DNA of 64,000 nucleotides from a bacterium HR29 (GTDB lineage Bacteria > Chloroflexota > Dehalococcoidia > Tepidiformales > Tepidiformaceae): contig BEIF01000002.1 in assembly GCA_002898215.1 (NCBI GenBank), positions 310,001 through 374,000 of the forward strand, in the 5' to 3' direction. The translations under genes were made by a program, and so were the position numbers. Shown in pieces: positions 8,002-17,012 of this stretch. Below the pieces are notes generated by a model that saw nothing but the letters and a program-made list of their open reading frames with translations, did not search any database and was not told where the DNA came from. The first letter of the stretch is position 1. Every line of letters begins with the position of its first letter.

Positions 8002-9282
8002 GTGGCCTTCGCCATCGCTCGGCGGACGTTCGCTGCCCTCGGGAACGAGCGCTTCCGTCTCCTCTGGTTCGGGACGCTCTTCTCCTTCCTGGGCATGCAG
8101 ATGCAGATCATCGCCCGGGGATACCTGGCCTACGACCTCACGGGGAAGAACGGCGCCCTGGGGGGCGTGATGCTCGCGTTCGGGGTGCCTCAACTCGTCC
8201 TTTCGCTCTGGGGTGGTGTCATCGCCGACCGGCTCCCCAAGCGGAACGTGCTCGTCGCTGCCCAGTCGGTCATCGCCCTCAACTCGGCCTGGATCGCAGC
8301 CATGATCGCCACGGGCCAGATCGCCTACTGGATGCTCATCGTTGCTGGGGTCGTCCAGGGCGTGGGCTTCGCGTTCATCGGGCCGGCGCGCCAGGCGTTC
8401 ATCAGCGACCTCGTGGGCCGGGAGACCATCGGCAACGCCGTCGTCCTGCAGCAGATGAGCATGAACGGTACCCGAGTCATCGGTCCTTCGTTGGCGGGGT
8501 TCTTCATCGCCGTTCCGTTCATCGGGCTGGCCGGCGTGTACGCTCTCACCACGGTCGGCTTCTTCATCGCGATGATGACGATGCTCCGCCTCCCCCGGGG
8601 CGACCCTGCACCGGGCGCCCGCGATCATTCGCCGCTCGCCGACCTCCGCGACGGGCTCCGCTACGTTCGCCGAAAGCCGGCCGTGCTCCAGCTCATCCTG
8701 GTTTCGTTCGCCGTGGTGATGCTCGGCTTCCCCTACCAGTCCTTCCTGCCGTCGGTGGCGGCGAGCGTCTACGACGTCGGCTCGACCGGCCTCGGAGCCC
8801 TCTCCTCCGCCGCGGCGATCGGCGCGGTGGCGGCGACGGTGGCGGTCGCCACCTTCGCCGACCATCCGCGCGCCTGGCATCTGCAGCCGGTCGCCGGTAT
8901 CGCTTTCGGTGGGGCCCTGGTGGTGCTCGGTCTTGTGGACCGCTTCGAAGCGGGGATGGTGACGATGCTCTTCGTGGGCGGTCTCGCCGCCGCCTTCCAG
9001 TCCCTCAACAACTCCCTCACGATGATGTTCACCGACCACGAGTACCATGGCCGCGTGCAGTCGATGACGATGATGAGCTGGAGCCTTTTCGGCATCGCGG
9101 CGCTCCCCATCGGGGTCGTCGCCGACCACATCGGCATCCGGGAAACCCTCTCGCTTATGGGGCTGGCCTGCATCGCCAGCGTGATCCTCATCCACGGCTA
9201 CGCGCGGCTCCGGCATGGCGATGCTATCCGGCCGGTCGCTCCTGGTGCTCCGGCGCCGCAGACCCTTCGCAGCCAGCGCTGA
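8002..9282 (+). CDS. MFS transporter (MFS_3/EntS-type exporter)
   Basis: A 426-residue membrane protein with twelve predicted hydrophobic segments in two six-helix halves. The first half has the loop motif GGVIADRLPKRNVL between TM2 and TM3, characteristic of the major facilitator superfamily. The overall pattern (FLGMQMQIIARGYLAYDLTG at the N-terminus) is that of the EntS/MFS_3 group of proton-driven exporters of siderophores or drugs. The substrate is unknown. The GTG start has an AAGGTGAGG ribosome site 5 bases upstream. Confidence 0.88.
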   Translation: MAFAIARRTFAALGNERFRLLWFGTLFSFLGMQMQIIARGYLAYDLTGKNGALGGVMLAFGVPQLVLSLWGGVIADRLPKRNVLVAAQSVIALNSAWIAAMIATGQIAYWMLIVAGVVQGVGFAFIGPARQAFISDLVGRETIGNAVVLQQMSMNGTRVIGPSLAGFFIAVPFIGLAGVYALTTVGFFIAMMTMLRLPRGDPAPGARDHSPLADLRDGLRYVRRKPAVLQLILVSFAVVMLGFPYQSFLPSVAASVYDVGSTGLGALSSAAAIGAVAATVAVATFADHPRAWHLQPVAGIAFGGALVVLGLVDRFEAGMVTMLFVGGLAAAFQSLNNSLTMMFTDHEYHGRVQSMTMMSWSLFGIAALPIGVVADHIGIRETLSLMGLACIASVILIHGYARLRHGDAIRPVAPGAPAPQTLRSQR

Positions 9283-9336
9283 GGCCCTGTCGCCGATTGC
9301 GTCCAAGGAAGGGCGCCCGTACGATGCTCGGCTACC

Positions 9337-10239
9337 ATGGGCGAGGGGCGCCGGCGGACGCGTCGAGCGATCCTGGCTGGGGGTGCGGCTGCAGCCGCCG
9401 CCGCCGCGGCCGTAGCCTTCGGCTTCGGGTCCTGGCTCGGCGGCGATTCGTCGCCTCCCCCGCCTGAGACCCTGCTCGTTGTGGACGACCGCGACCCGTT
9501 CGGCCGACCGCGGGTCGTCCGCCGGCCGACGGCGACGCCCACCCCCTCCCCCACGGCAACGCCCACCCCTGAGCCCACGCCGACCCCGACTCCGACTCCC
9601 GCACCTTCGCGCCGCCCCGCCTGGGACCCGCAGACGCTCGCCTCGATCCTCCGCGCAGGGCCCCCCGATCGCCCGGCCGTCGCCCTCACCATCGACGACG
9701 GATGGACAGCGCGCGACGAGGTCCTCGCCGTTCTGAAGGAGCTACGGGTGAGGGCGACGTTCTTCCTCGCCGGTCGGGCCGTCGCCGGCGACCCGGGATT
9801 CATCGCACGCGCCCTCGACGCCGGCATGGAGCTCGCGAACCACACCTGGGACCACTACCTCCTGACCGACAAGTCGTTCGAGTACGTGCAGAACGACATC
9901 CTGCAGCTCGAGCAGTTCGTTCGAGATGCGGCGCCCGGCGCCACGACCATCCCGTACATGCGCCCCTCGGGAGGCGCCGTCAATGAAACCGTCGTCGCGG
10001 CTGCCGCCTCCCTCGGCTACCGGGTGGTCCTCTGGAGCGGCAGCTCTGGCGACGGACTGCAGAGCACCACGCCGGAACAGATGGTGGCCAACGTGCTGGC
10101 CGCGGCGCGCCCGGGGGCGATCATCCTCACGCACTTCGGGCCTCGCCTCCAGGTGGCCCTCCCGGCCATGGTCGAAGGGCTGCGAGGCCTCGGCCTCGAG
10201 CCGGTCACGCTTTCGGAGCTGCTCGGTCCCGCCGGGTAA
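9337..10239 (+). CDS. Membrane-anchored polysaccharide deacetylase (NodB homology)
   Basis: A 300-residue exported or membrane-anchored carbohydrate esterase family 4 enzyme, likely removing N-acetyl groups from peptidoglycan or another cell-surface glycan. Residues 8-10 are basic and 11-34 form a signal anchor. Residues 63-92 are a Thr-Pro repeat linker. The NodB domain follows with T118IDDG (metal Asp), H169 and H173 in NHTWDH (zinc triad) and the motif-3 Arg in MRPSGG. The later LTHFG element supplies the catalytic His. The linker should project the catalytic domain away from the membrane. Confidence 0.9.
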   Translation: MGEGRRRTRRAILAGGAAAAAAAAAVAFGFGSWLGGDSSPPPPETLLVVDDRDPFGRPRVVRRPTATPTPSPTATPTPEPTPTPTPTPAPSRRPAWDPQTLASILRAGPPDRPAVALTIDDGWTARDEVLAVLKELRVRATFFLAGRAVAGDPGFIARALDAGMELANHTWDHYLLTDKSFEYVQNDILQLEQFVRDAAPGATTIPYMRPSGGAVNETVVAAAASLGYRVVLWSGSSGDGLQSTTPEQMVANVLAAARPGAIILTHFGPRLQVALPAMVEGLRGLGLEPVTLSELLGPAG

Positions 10240-10294
10240 AGGCGGCGCGAGCCCGGACGCACCGGAACCACCGGCGCCGATATCCTGGAGGCGG

Positions 10295-10933
10295 ATGACC
10301 GCCGACCTGCCCGACGAGCGTCCCCAGCGCCGGCGCGAGTACCGCGGCCCCTTCTCCACGCTCGGGGCAGCGGTTCTCATCGTGTTCTCCGTCGGCCTCC
10401 TCCTGTGGTACTTCCAGTTCCGGCCTCCGGCGGAATCCGCTGGCGGGGGCGATGCCTTCGGCATCGTGCCGCTACCGACCGGACTCGCTCCGGAAGGCGA
10501 ACGTCCCGCTGCCCGTGAGGGGCGGCTCGCTCCCGACTTCATCCTTCCTACCCTCGACGGGGGCACAATCCGCCTCTCCGACTTCCGCGGGCGATGGGTG
10601 CTGCTCAACTTCTGGGCGAGCTGGTGCGGGCCCTGCCGCAAAGAGACGCCCGAGCTTCAGCTCCGCGCCGAGCGGGAGGCCGCGTTCGGCCTCGCCGTCA
10701 TCGGCGTGAACCTCCAGGAGACGGACGAGGCGGCGCGGCGCTTCGCTGCCGAATTCGCCGTCTCCTACCCCATCGCCCTCGACCGGGACGGCTCCGTGGC
10801 GCAAGGTTACGGCGTCGCCGCGCTCCCGGTGACATTCGTCATCGACCCCGACGGCCGCATCGCTGCTATCGAGCGTGGGCAGGTGACCGCTGAGCGGCTC
10901 GATGCCTGGGGGAAGGAGTTCTGGGCCCGATGA
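10295..10933 (+). CDS. resA: TlpA/ResA-like thioredoxin, membrane anchored
   Basis: A 212-residue thiol-disulfide oxidoreductase with a single N-terminal transmembrane anchor (about 21-40) and a periplasm-side TlpA-like thioredoxin domain. The redox site is W110-C111-G-P-C114, preceded by the family segment LLNFWAS, and the cis-Pro is in ALPVTFVID. It probably keeps apocytochrome c haem-binding cysteines reduced. The ATG is supported by CTGGAGG; the next gene, ResB, starts inside its stop codon (ATGA), which strongly ties it to system II cytochrome c maturation. Confidence 0.88.
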   Translation: MTADLPDERPQRRREYRGPFSTLGAAVLIVFSVGLLLWYFQFRPPAESAGGGDAFGIVPLPTGLAPEGERPAAREGRLAPDFILPTLDGGTIRLSDFRGRWVLLNFWASWCGPCRKETPELQLRAEREAAFGLAVIGVNLQETDEAARRFAAEFAVSYPIALDRDGSVAQGYGVAALPVTFVIDPDGRIAAIERGQVTAERLDAWGKEFWAR

Positions 10934-12615
10934 CGTCTCTTCGGCGGACCCTCTCCCCGCCAGCGTTCGCCCTTGCAGACCCGTTCAGGCCTCTGTGGGC
11001 GCTGCTCACCAACGTGAAGTTCGCGCTCCTCCTCGTGGGCACGGCTGCCGGTGCGGGGCTGCTGGCCGTCGTCATCCCGCAGATGCCCGGGCCGATGCGC
11101 GGCAACCCCGCCGGGCGCAGCGCCTGGCTCGAGCTCCAGCGCGAGACCTTCGGGCCCCTCACCACGCCCATGGAGCGCTGGGGGCTCTTCGAGGTCTACC
11201 ACACCTGGTGGTTCAACGGCCTGTGGGTGCTCATCATCTTCGCCGTCACGGTCTGCACCGTCAGCCGCTTCCCTCCCATCTGGCGCTCCATCCACCGCCC
11301 CCCGCTGCGGGTGCCCGAAGCGTACTTCGAGCGCGCGCGGTTCCGCGCGACCGTCGAGGCGCACGTTCCTCCCGAGCAGGTGGTCGCGGCCCTGCGGCGC
11401 CGTCACTTCGTCGTGCGCGAAGCCTCGCGCACCGGTCGCTCCGTCGAGCTCTTCGCCGACCGGTTCCCGTGGGCACAGTACGGGACGTTCCTCAGCCACC
11501 TGGCACTGCTCCTCCTTCTGGTGGGGGGCGTGCTCACGAAGTTCGCCGGGTTCGAACGCGTGCTCGCGCTGGCCGAGACCGGCGCCGCTGCGCCCGTGTT
11601 CGATGAGCCGGGCCCGGGCCAGATCTTCGTCGAGATGCGGGACGCGGTTCGCGGCATCGACGGCGAGGGGAACATCATCGACTTCCGGAGCCTCATCACG
11701 GTGCGGCGCGGCGGCGAGGTGGTCACGTGCACGGTAACCGTGAACGGGCCGTGCGAGGCCTTCGGGTACCGCTTCCACCAGGCCGCCTTCATCGACGACC
11801 TCGCTCGCCTCCGCATCATCGGCCCCGACGGACGACCCCTCTACGACGACGTCTTCGACTTCAACGGCGATGTTCTCTTCGTCCCCAGGCTCCGAATCTG
11901 GCACGAAGGGCGCCTCGTGCTCGACCGTCCGATTCCCCAGATGGCGACCGACCCTGGCCCCACCGACGATCGCGCCGACGACTTCGCCCTCGCATCCATC
12001 GCCGTGCCTGGCGGCCGGGGCGATGCTGCCGGGATCACCGTCGCCTGGCGACGAACCGGTGGCACGCTGTTCGTCATCGCCGGCGATGCTGCCGACGAGG
12101 CTCACCCCTTGCCGCCCGGACGGACCGTTTCCTTCGCCAGCGGACTCCAGGTGATGTTCGCTGGCGAGGTCGCCATCCCCTTCCGTCAGGTGGTCGACCT
12201 CCCGGGTGCCATCGATGTACCGGTGACGGTTCAGATGGCCCGCGACGGGGTCGGCCAGCCGTTTCTCTACTTCGTGGGGGTGGACGAAGCGCCGCTGGCA
12301 CTCCTTCCGGGCGAATCGGCGACCACGTCGGCCGGGTACACGTTCACCTTCGTCGGTCCTGTGGAGGGCGCGGGCATCGACGTCCGCCGCGACCCCGGCG
12401 ATACGTTCATTTGGGTAGCGGTGGCCCTCGCCCTCTTCGGCCTCGGCCTTACCTTCTACGTGCCCCGCCGCCGGCTGTGGGTCCGCGTCACGGCCGACCG
12501 CGTCCAGTTCGCCGGCCTCGCCGACCGGATGAGCAGGTTCGACCGTGAGCTTGCGCAGCTTGCCGACGAGCTGCAGCGAGCGGCCCCGGGAGCTCACCAC
12601 CAGGGGCGAACGTAA
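10930..12615 (+). CDS. resB: ResB/Ccs1 cytochrome c biogenesis protein
   Basis: A 561-residue membrane protein of the ResB (Ccs1) family, half of the system II haem-delivery and attachment complex. Hydrophobic segments occur near residues 24-45, 96-116 and 191-207, followed by a large extracytoplasmic domain of about 280 residues and a last helix near 495-512. The segment FLSHLALLLLLVGG carries a conserved His expected to ligate haem. Its partner CcsA/ResC is not within the window. Translationally coupled to the thioredoxin; the 3' end overlaps the convergent MurT gene by 22 bases. Confidence 0.9.
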   Translation: MTSLRRTLSPPAFALADPFRPLWALLTNVKFALLLVGTAAGAGLLAVVIPQMPGPMRGNPAGRSAWLELQRETFGPLTTPMERWGLFEVYHTWWFNGLWVLIIFAVTVCTVSRFPPIWRSIHRPPLRVPEAYFERARFRATVEAHVPPEQVVAALRRRHFVVREASRTGRSVELFADRFPWAQYGTFLSHLALLLLLVGGVLTKFAGFERVLALAETGAAAPVFDEPGPGQIFVEMRDAVRGIDGEGNIIDFRSLITVRRGGEVVTCTVTVNGPCEAFGYRFHQAAFIDDLARLRIIGPDGRPLYDDVFDFNGDVLFVPRLRIWHEGRLVLDRPIPQMATDPGPTDDRADDFALASIAVPGGRGDAAGITVAWRRTGGTLFVIAGDAADEAHPLPPGRTVSFASGLQVMFAGEVAIPFRQVVDLPGAIDVPVTVQMARDGVGQPFLYFVGVDEAPLALLPGESATTSAGYTFTFVGPVEGAGIDVRRDPGDTFIWVAVALALFGLGLTFYVPRRRLWVRVTADRVQFAGLADRMSRFDRELAQLADELQRAAPGAHHQGRT

Positions 12616-13967
12616 CCGCGGCGCGCGAGCAGCTCCCGCAGCTCCAGCATGGCCGTGTAGGTGGCGAGGACGAACACCTCCTCGCCCGGTCTCACCGAGG
12701 CCAGCACCGCCTCGAGCAGCTGAGAGGGCGTTCGGACCACGGCTTCCGGTTCGGGCCAGCCGGCGTACACCAACCGGAGGGCCATGTCCTCGGAGCGGTC
12801 GCCGCCGGCCCAGCAGCGGCCGACCCGGCCGGCGAGGCGTTCGTAGTCCACGTCCCACACCCAGCTCGGGTCCTGGCCGTCCGCGAAACGGTCGTTGAGC
12901 AGCGCAGCCACCGCCAGGGGCCGTTCGACCATGGCGAGGAGGTGGAGCACCTGGTTGGCTCCGGCGGGGTTCTTCGTCAGGAAGAGACGCAGCACCCGGC
13001 CTTCCACCTCGACGCGCTCCTGACGGCCGAAGGCAGGGGCAGCCGCCGCCAGCCCATTGCGGATGGCCTCGGGTCCGATTCCGAGTACGCGGGCTGCGGA
13101 GGTAGCGGCCAGCGCGTTCCAAACGTTGTACAGACCCGTCAGCCGGAGACGTAGGGGCCCAATCCCCGAGACCTCGAAACGCGCGTCGTCGAGGGAGAGC
13201 GAAACGTCCGTCGCTGCGGTGTCGGGCCTGGGGCGTCGGCGGCCGCACCCCGGGCAGTGCCAGTGCCCGATGTGCGCGAAGAACCGACGCTCGTAGGCGA
13301 AGCTCGTCCCGCATGCGCGGCACCACCGGGCGTCGGCAGCGCCGGCATCGGCCGAGGCCAAGCGAGCGTCTTCGATGCCGAACCAATGCACCGGCCCGTC
13401 CCATCCGGAGGCGAGCTCGGCCACGGACGGGTCGTCCGCGCAGAGGACGAGGACGGCATCGCGGGGCGCAGCCTCGAGGGCTTCTCGCCAGAAGGCGGCC
13501 ACCGATTCCACCTCTCCGTACCGGTCGAGCTGGTCGCGGAAGAGGTTGGTGAAAACCATCGCTCGGGGACGGAGGAGGCTCGCAGCGCGGGGCAGCGTCG
13601 CCTCGTCGGTCTCGAAAAGGCCGATGCTTCCGGGTCCCGTCCGCAGTTGGCCCGCCAGGGTGCTCTCGGCGAGGAGCGCGCTGGCGATGCCGCGGGTGAG
13701 GTTCGACCCCTCTCGGTTGTGGACGTAAGGCCGCCGCGCTGCCTCTAGCACGGCGGCGAGGAGGCGGGCGGCCGTCGTCTTCCCGTTCGTGCCGGTGATG
13801 AGCACGCACCCGCCCCCGAGCTGCCCGGCGTACCGAGCGAGGAGCGCAGGGCAAACCCGCTCGGCCACCAGCCCCGGTAGGGCGGTGCCGCCCCGCCGAG
13901 CGAGGCGGCGCGCCACGAACCCCGCCGCCTTGCCTGCCGCCACCGCGGCCCGAGCCCGTGCGTCCAT
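12594..13967 (-). CDS. murT: MurT-type Mur ligase (lipid II isoglutaminyl synthase subunit)
   Basis: MurT with the amidotransferase GatD amidates the D-Glu of lipid II. The 457-residue protein has the ATP-binding motif G59TNGKT, the SNLTRGIASA segment, the NLFRDQLDRYGE element, a zinc ribbon with C216-x2-C219 and C238-x2-C241 inserted in the central domain, and the C-terminal DUF1727 domain with NPAGANQVL and ending in ATYTAMLELR. All of these are MurT hallmarks. GatD, usually encoded next to it, is absent from the window. Its 5' neighbour is a divergent Nudix-like gene. Confidence 0.9.
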   Translation of the reverse strand: MDARARAAVAAGKAAGFVARRLARRGGTALPGLVAERVCPALLARYAGQLGGGCVLITGTNGKTTAARLLAAVLEAARRPYVHNREGSNLTRGIASALLAESTLAGQLRTGPGSIGLFETDEATLPRAASLLRPRAMVFTNLFRDQLDRYGEVESVAAFWREALEAAPRDAVLVLCADDPSVAELASGWDGPVHWFGIEDARLASADAGAADARWCRACGTSFAYERRFFAHIGHWHCPGCGRRRPRPDTAATDVSLSLDDARFEVSGIGPLRLRLTGLYNVWNALAATSAARVLGIGPEAIRNGLAAAAPAFGRQERVEVEGRVLRLFLTKNPAGANQVLHLLAMVERPLAVAALLNDRFADGQDPSWVWDVDYERLAGRVGRCWAGGDRSEDMALRLVYAGWPEPEAVVRTPSQLLEAVLASVRPGEEVFVLATYTAMLELRELLARRGYVRPWW

Positions 13968-14023
13968 GGCCCCAGCCTAGCACCCGGGCGCTCCCGCGCC
14001 TTGCTCCGCGATACAGTAGCTCC

Positions 14024-14437
14024 GTGGCCGACCTCGCTGAACGGCAGCCGGGGGTCGCGGTAATCGCTCTCGACCGCTGGGGCCGCGCCCTGCTCGTGCG
14101 CGACGAACGCGGCCTGCTCGCGCTCCCCGCCGCGCCGCTCGGACCGGACGAGCCTCCCGATGCCGCCGCCCTTCGGCTCTTCGAAGCGGTGGCGGGCGTG
14201 GTGCTCGAACAGCTCCGCCTCGCCCGTGTCTGGCGGGCCGCCGAGGTCCCCGCAGTGCTTCCCTGGCCCGAGGTCCACCTGTACTTCGACGACCCCGACC
14301 TCGACCCGGCGGTACTGCCGTGCGAGGCCCGCGCGGTGGGACCCGACGAAGTCGGCGGGCTGCCACTCGACCCGTGGGTTCGCAGCATCCTGGAGGCCTT
14401 CTTCGAGAGCCCGGCGTACCGAGCCCTCTTCCACTGA
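14024..14437 (+). CDS. Nudix-fold-like protein with degenerate Nudix box
   Basis: A 137-residue protein whose layout (a beta strand with IALDRWGRALLVRDE, then an acidic Pro-rich turn, then a helix in place of the Nudix box) resembles a Nudix hydrolase. The consensus GX5EX7REUXEEXGU is not satisfied: the helix has AALRLFEAVAGVV, so Nudix catalysis is doubtful. It starts with GTG in the 56-base gap between it and MurT and has only a weak ribosome site. It could be a binding protein or an inactive paralogue. It precedes the CorC-type gene by 46 bases and may be cotranscribed with it. Confidence 0.5.
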   Translation: MADLAERQPGVAVIALDRWGRALLVRDERGLLALPAAPLGPDEPPDAAALRLFEAVAGVVLEQLRLARVWRAAEVPAVLPWPEVHLYFDDPDLDPAVLPCEARAVGPDEVGGLPLDPWVRSILEAFFESPAYRALFH

Positions 14438-14483
14438 CCATGTGTGCCCCGTCGCCATCCCTGTCCCCGCGAGGTGACCCTCA

Positions 14484-15824
14484 ATGAACGACCAGCTCCT
14501 TCTCCTCCTCGGAGTGATGGCCGTCGCCCTCCTGCTCGCGTTGAACGCCGTCTTCGTCGCGGCCGAATTCGCCTTCGTCGGCGTACGGCGAACGCGGGTC
14601 GAACAGCTGGCATCCGCGGGCCACACGCGTGCGAGGCTGCTCCTCAGCGCGTTGCGCGACCTCGATGCCACCATCGCTGCTACCCAGCTCGGGATCACCA
14701 TGTGCGGGCTCGCTCTCGGCTGGATCGGCGAGCCCGTTCTCGCCCGGCTCATCGAGGGCGCCATCGGCGGGGCGCTCGCTTGGGCACCCGAGCACACCGC
14801 GGGCATCACGGCCACCGTCCTCGCCTTCCTTCTGGTAACCACGGCCGTCATCGTGTTCGCCGAGCTCGCTCCGAAGACGATCGCCCTCTCGCAAACGGAG
14901 CGGGTGGGGCTCGCCGTGGCCGCGCCCGTGCTCGCCTTCTCGCGCCTCTTTCGCCCCTTCGTCTGGTTCCTCCACCGTTCCGGCGCGCTGGTGGTGCGAG
15001 CACTCGGGGTCCCGCGGCGGACTCCCGAGGGCGAGACGCTCGACCCCGAGGAGCTGCAGCTGGTCATCGAAGCCTCCGCACGCGCCGGTTTCCTCTCCGA
15101 GTCGGAGCTCCTCCTGGCCCGCCGCGCTCTCGAGTTCAGCGAGATCCGCGCCGACCAGGTGATGGTTCCTCGCACCGAGGTCGTCGCCATCGATGTCACC
15201 GCCACACTCGACGAGGTGCTGGCCGTCATCGAACGGCACCAACACACTCGCTACCCCGTGTACGAAGGCGACATCGACCACGTCGTGGGGGTCCTCGATG
15301 CGAAGCGGCTGCTTCCCTTGCTCGCCCGCGGCGAGACGGCTTGGCTGCCTATCGTCCGCCCGGCAGTCGTCGTGCCGAGCTCGGTCGGTGTCGACGTCGC
15401 CATCGCCGAGATGCGAAGAAGTCAAACCCAGTTTCTCGTGCTCGTGGACGAGCACGGGGGCACCGCCGGCATCCTCACCGCCGACGAGCTCCTGTACCGC
15501 CTGGTCGGCCGGCTCGGTGGTCAGCCGGGAGCCGAACTCATTCGCCCCCTGGCTTCCGGCAACTTCCTCCTCGCGGGTCTCGCCCTCGTCGCCGATGTCG
15601 AGGACACCCTCGGCGTCGAGCTCTCCGACGAGGACTACGACACCGTCGGTGGGTTCGTCATGGCGAAGCTCGGACGGATTCCGCGCGTGGGCGACCGCGT
15701 CGAAGCTGGCGGCTACGAGTTCCGGGTGCTCGCCATGGACGGACGCCGCGTGGACCGCGTCCTCGCTATCCGACGTGAGGGCCACCGCCTGGCCCCGCCG
15801 AAGCGGCGGGAGCCGGAGCGCTGA
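14484..15824 (+). CDS. CNNM/CorC-family membrane protein (hemolysin-C-like, DUF21-CBS)
   Basis: A 446-residue protein with an N-terminal DUF21 domain of about four hydrophobic segments (7-30, 60-80, 95-125, 135-160), a CBS pair (about 210-330, with VMVPRTEV and LVDEHGGTAGI) and a C-terminal CorC_HlyC domain (about 345-430, with DTVGGFVMAKLGRIP). CNNM/CorC proteins bind Mg-ATP at the CBS pair and export Mg2+ or affect cobalt resistance. Many are annotated as hemolysins without haemolytic function. The C-terminus overlaps the convergent queG by 59 bases. Confidence 0.9.
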   Translation: MNDQLLLLLGVMAVALLLALNAVFVAAEFAFVGVRRTRVEQLASAGHTRARLLLSALRDLDATIAATQLGITMCGLALGWIGEPVLARLIEGAIGGALAWAPEHTAGITATVLAFLLVTTAVIVFAELAPKTIALSQTERVGLAVAAPVLAFSRLFRPFVWFLHRSGALVVRALGVPRRTPEGETLDPEELQLVIEASARAGFLSESELLLARRALEFSEIRADQVMVPRTEVVAIDVTATLDEVLAVIERHQHTRYPVYEGDIDHVVGVLDAKRLLPLLARGETAWLPIVRPAVVVPSSVGVDVAIAEMRRSQTQFLVLVDEHGGTAGILTADELLYRLVGRLGGQPGAELIRPLASGNFLLAGLALVADVEDTLGVELSDEDYDTVGGFVMAKLGRIPRVGDRVEAGGYEFRVLAMDGRRVDRVLAIRREGHRLAPPKRREPER

Positions 15825-16971
15825 CCGTCAGGGCCAACGCGATCTCCTCGCGCACCCAGGGGTCGGTCTCCAGCGGCGCGCGCGCTTCGAGCGCAGCGCG
15901 CGCCTCGTCGGCCGCCGGGGCGACGGAATCGGCGAACCGCTCGATACAGCGTCCCAACGCCCAGGCTGCGTGTCCCCGCACCAGGGGTGAGCGGTCTTCG
16001 AGGGCGCGGATCAGGGCTGGGACATCCTCCGGCAGGCCGACGTTCCCGAGCGCCACGCAGGCGTTCCGCACCAGGCCGTCGCGCTTCGCCCGCATCAGCG
16101 GTCGTCCCTGAAAGCGTCGCCGGAACTCCTCGTCGTCGAGGCCGATGAGCTCGGCCAGCCGTGGGTAGGCGTGGTCGTAGGTCGGCGGCAGGAAGTCGGG
16201 ATGGCTTTCGAACCGGTGTGTGCCCACCGGACAGCCTTCGAGGCATTCGTCGCAGCCGAAGACCCAGGAACCGAACTTCGCCCGCAGCCCCCGCGGAATC
16301 GGCCCGCGGTTCTCGATCGTGTGGTACGAGATGCAGAGGCGGCTGTCGATGCGGCCATCCGGCGAAATGGCCCCCGTGGGGCAGGCGACGATGCACCGCA
16401 CGCACGCGCCGCAAGTTTTCCCGATGCGAGGGTCGGGCTCCAACTCCAACGTGGTGGCGACGGCGCCCAGGAGCATCCACGGCCCGAAACCCGGCACCAG
16501 CAGCATCGTCGACTTCCCGAGCCAGCCCATCCCGGCCGCGAGGGCGAAGGGGCGCTCCAGGAGCGGGCCGTAGTCGACGGTGGCCCTCGCGTCGGCCCCG
16601 AACTCCTCGCGAATCGCCCGGGCCAGGCGCCGGAGGCGTTTCTCGAAGGTGCGGTGGTAATCACGCCCCCAGGCGTATCGGGCGACGCGCCCTCGTGCTC
16701 CCGGGGGCGAATCGGCGGGCGGGTCCGGCTCGGGCGAATGGCAGGGGAGCCCCGCCACGATGACCGACTTGGCTCCGGCGAGGAACGTCTCGGGGTCCGT
16801 AGCCCGGGCGAGCCATTCCGGCGTCATCCACGCCATGTCGGCCAACCGCCCCTCCTCCCAGGCGGCGCGGGCAGCCGTGAACGCCTTCCGCAACGGTTCG
16901 GCGCGGGCGACCCGAACGGTGGCGAAGCCCTCTGCTCGGGCCAGCTCGAGCACGCGCGCCTTCGCTTCCAT
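15766..16971 (-). CDS. queG: Epoxyqueuosine reductase with C-terminal HEAT repeats
   Basis: Performs the last step of queuosine synthesis, reducing epoxyqueuosine to queuosine in tRNA with a cobalamin cofactor. The 401-residue protein has the catalytic region ATVDYGPLLERPFALAAGMG (Asp in VDYGP), and two 4Fe-4S motifs, C-GAC-VRC-IVAC (about 212-222) and FGCDECLEGCP (about 257-267). Residues 305-385 are Ala/Arg-rich helical HEAT-like repeats, as in the long QueG form. It is another cobalamin user in a window with cobalt uptake genes. The ATG at 16971 is the first Met at which homology-like sequence begins. Confidence 0.92.
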   Translation of the reverse strand: MEAKARVLELARAEGFATVRVARAEPLRKAFTAARAAWEEGRLADMAWMTPEWLARATDPETFLAGAKSVIVAGLPCHSPEPDPPADSPPGARGRVARYAWGRDYHRTFEKRLRRLARAIREEFGADARATVDYGPLLERPFALAAGMGWLGKSTMLLVPGFGPWMLLGAVATTLELEPDPRIGKTCGACVRCIVACPTGAISPDGRIDSRLCISYHTIENRGPIPRGLRAKFGSWVFGCDECLEGCPVGTHRFESHPDFLPPTYDHAYPRLAELIGLDDEEFRRRFQGRPLMRAKRDGLVRNACVALGNVGLPEDVPALIRALEDRSPLVRGHAAWALGRCIERFADSVAPAADEARAALEARAPLETDPWVREEIALALTVSAPAPAASAGPGGGPHVG

Positions 16972-17012
16972 GCTCCTCAGCCTAGGGCTTCCGCGGAGCG
17001 TCCGGTACCCGC

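Noticed and set aside
9528-9606. Thr-Pro coding repeats (also near 34840-35060) as a CRISPR or tandem DNA repeat
   Set aside because: They are in-frame codon repeats of ACC/CCC type inside coding regions that specify flexible linkers, without spacers.
14024-14437. Active Nudix hydrolase
   Set aside because: The Nudix-box Glu/Arg pattern is absent, so only fold-like similarity is claimed.
10807-14613. A 1268-codon open frame on the minus strand across the cytochrome c and murT genes
   Set aside because: It runs antisense to resB and through murT in another frame; composition is Arg/His/Gly-rich and lacks any motif, a typical shadow in GC-rich DNA.
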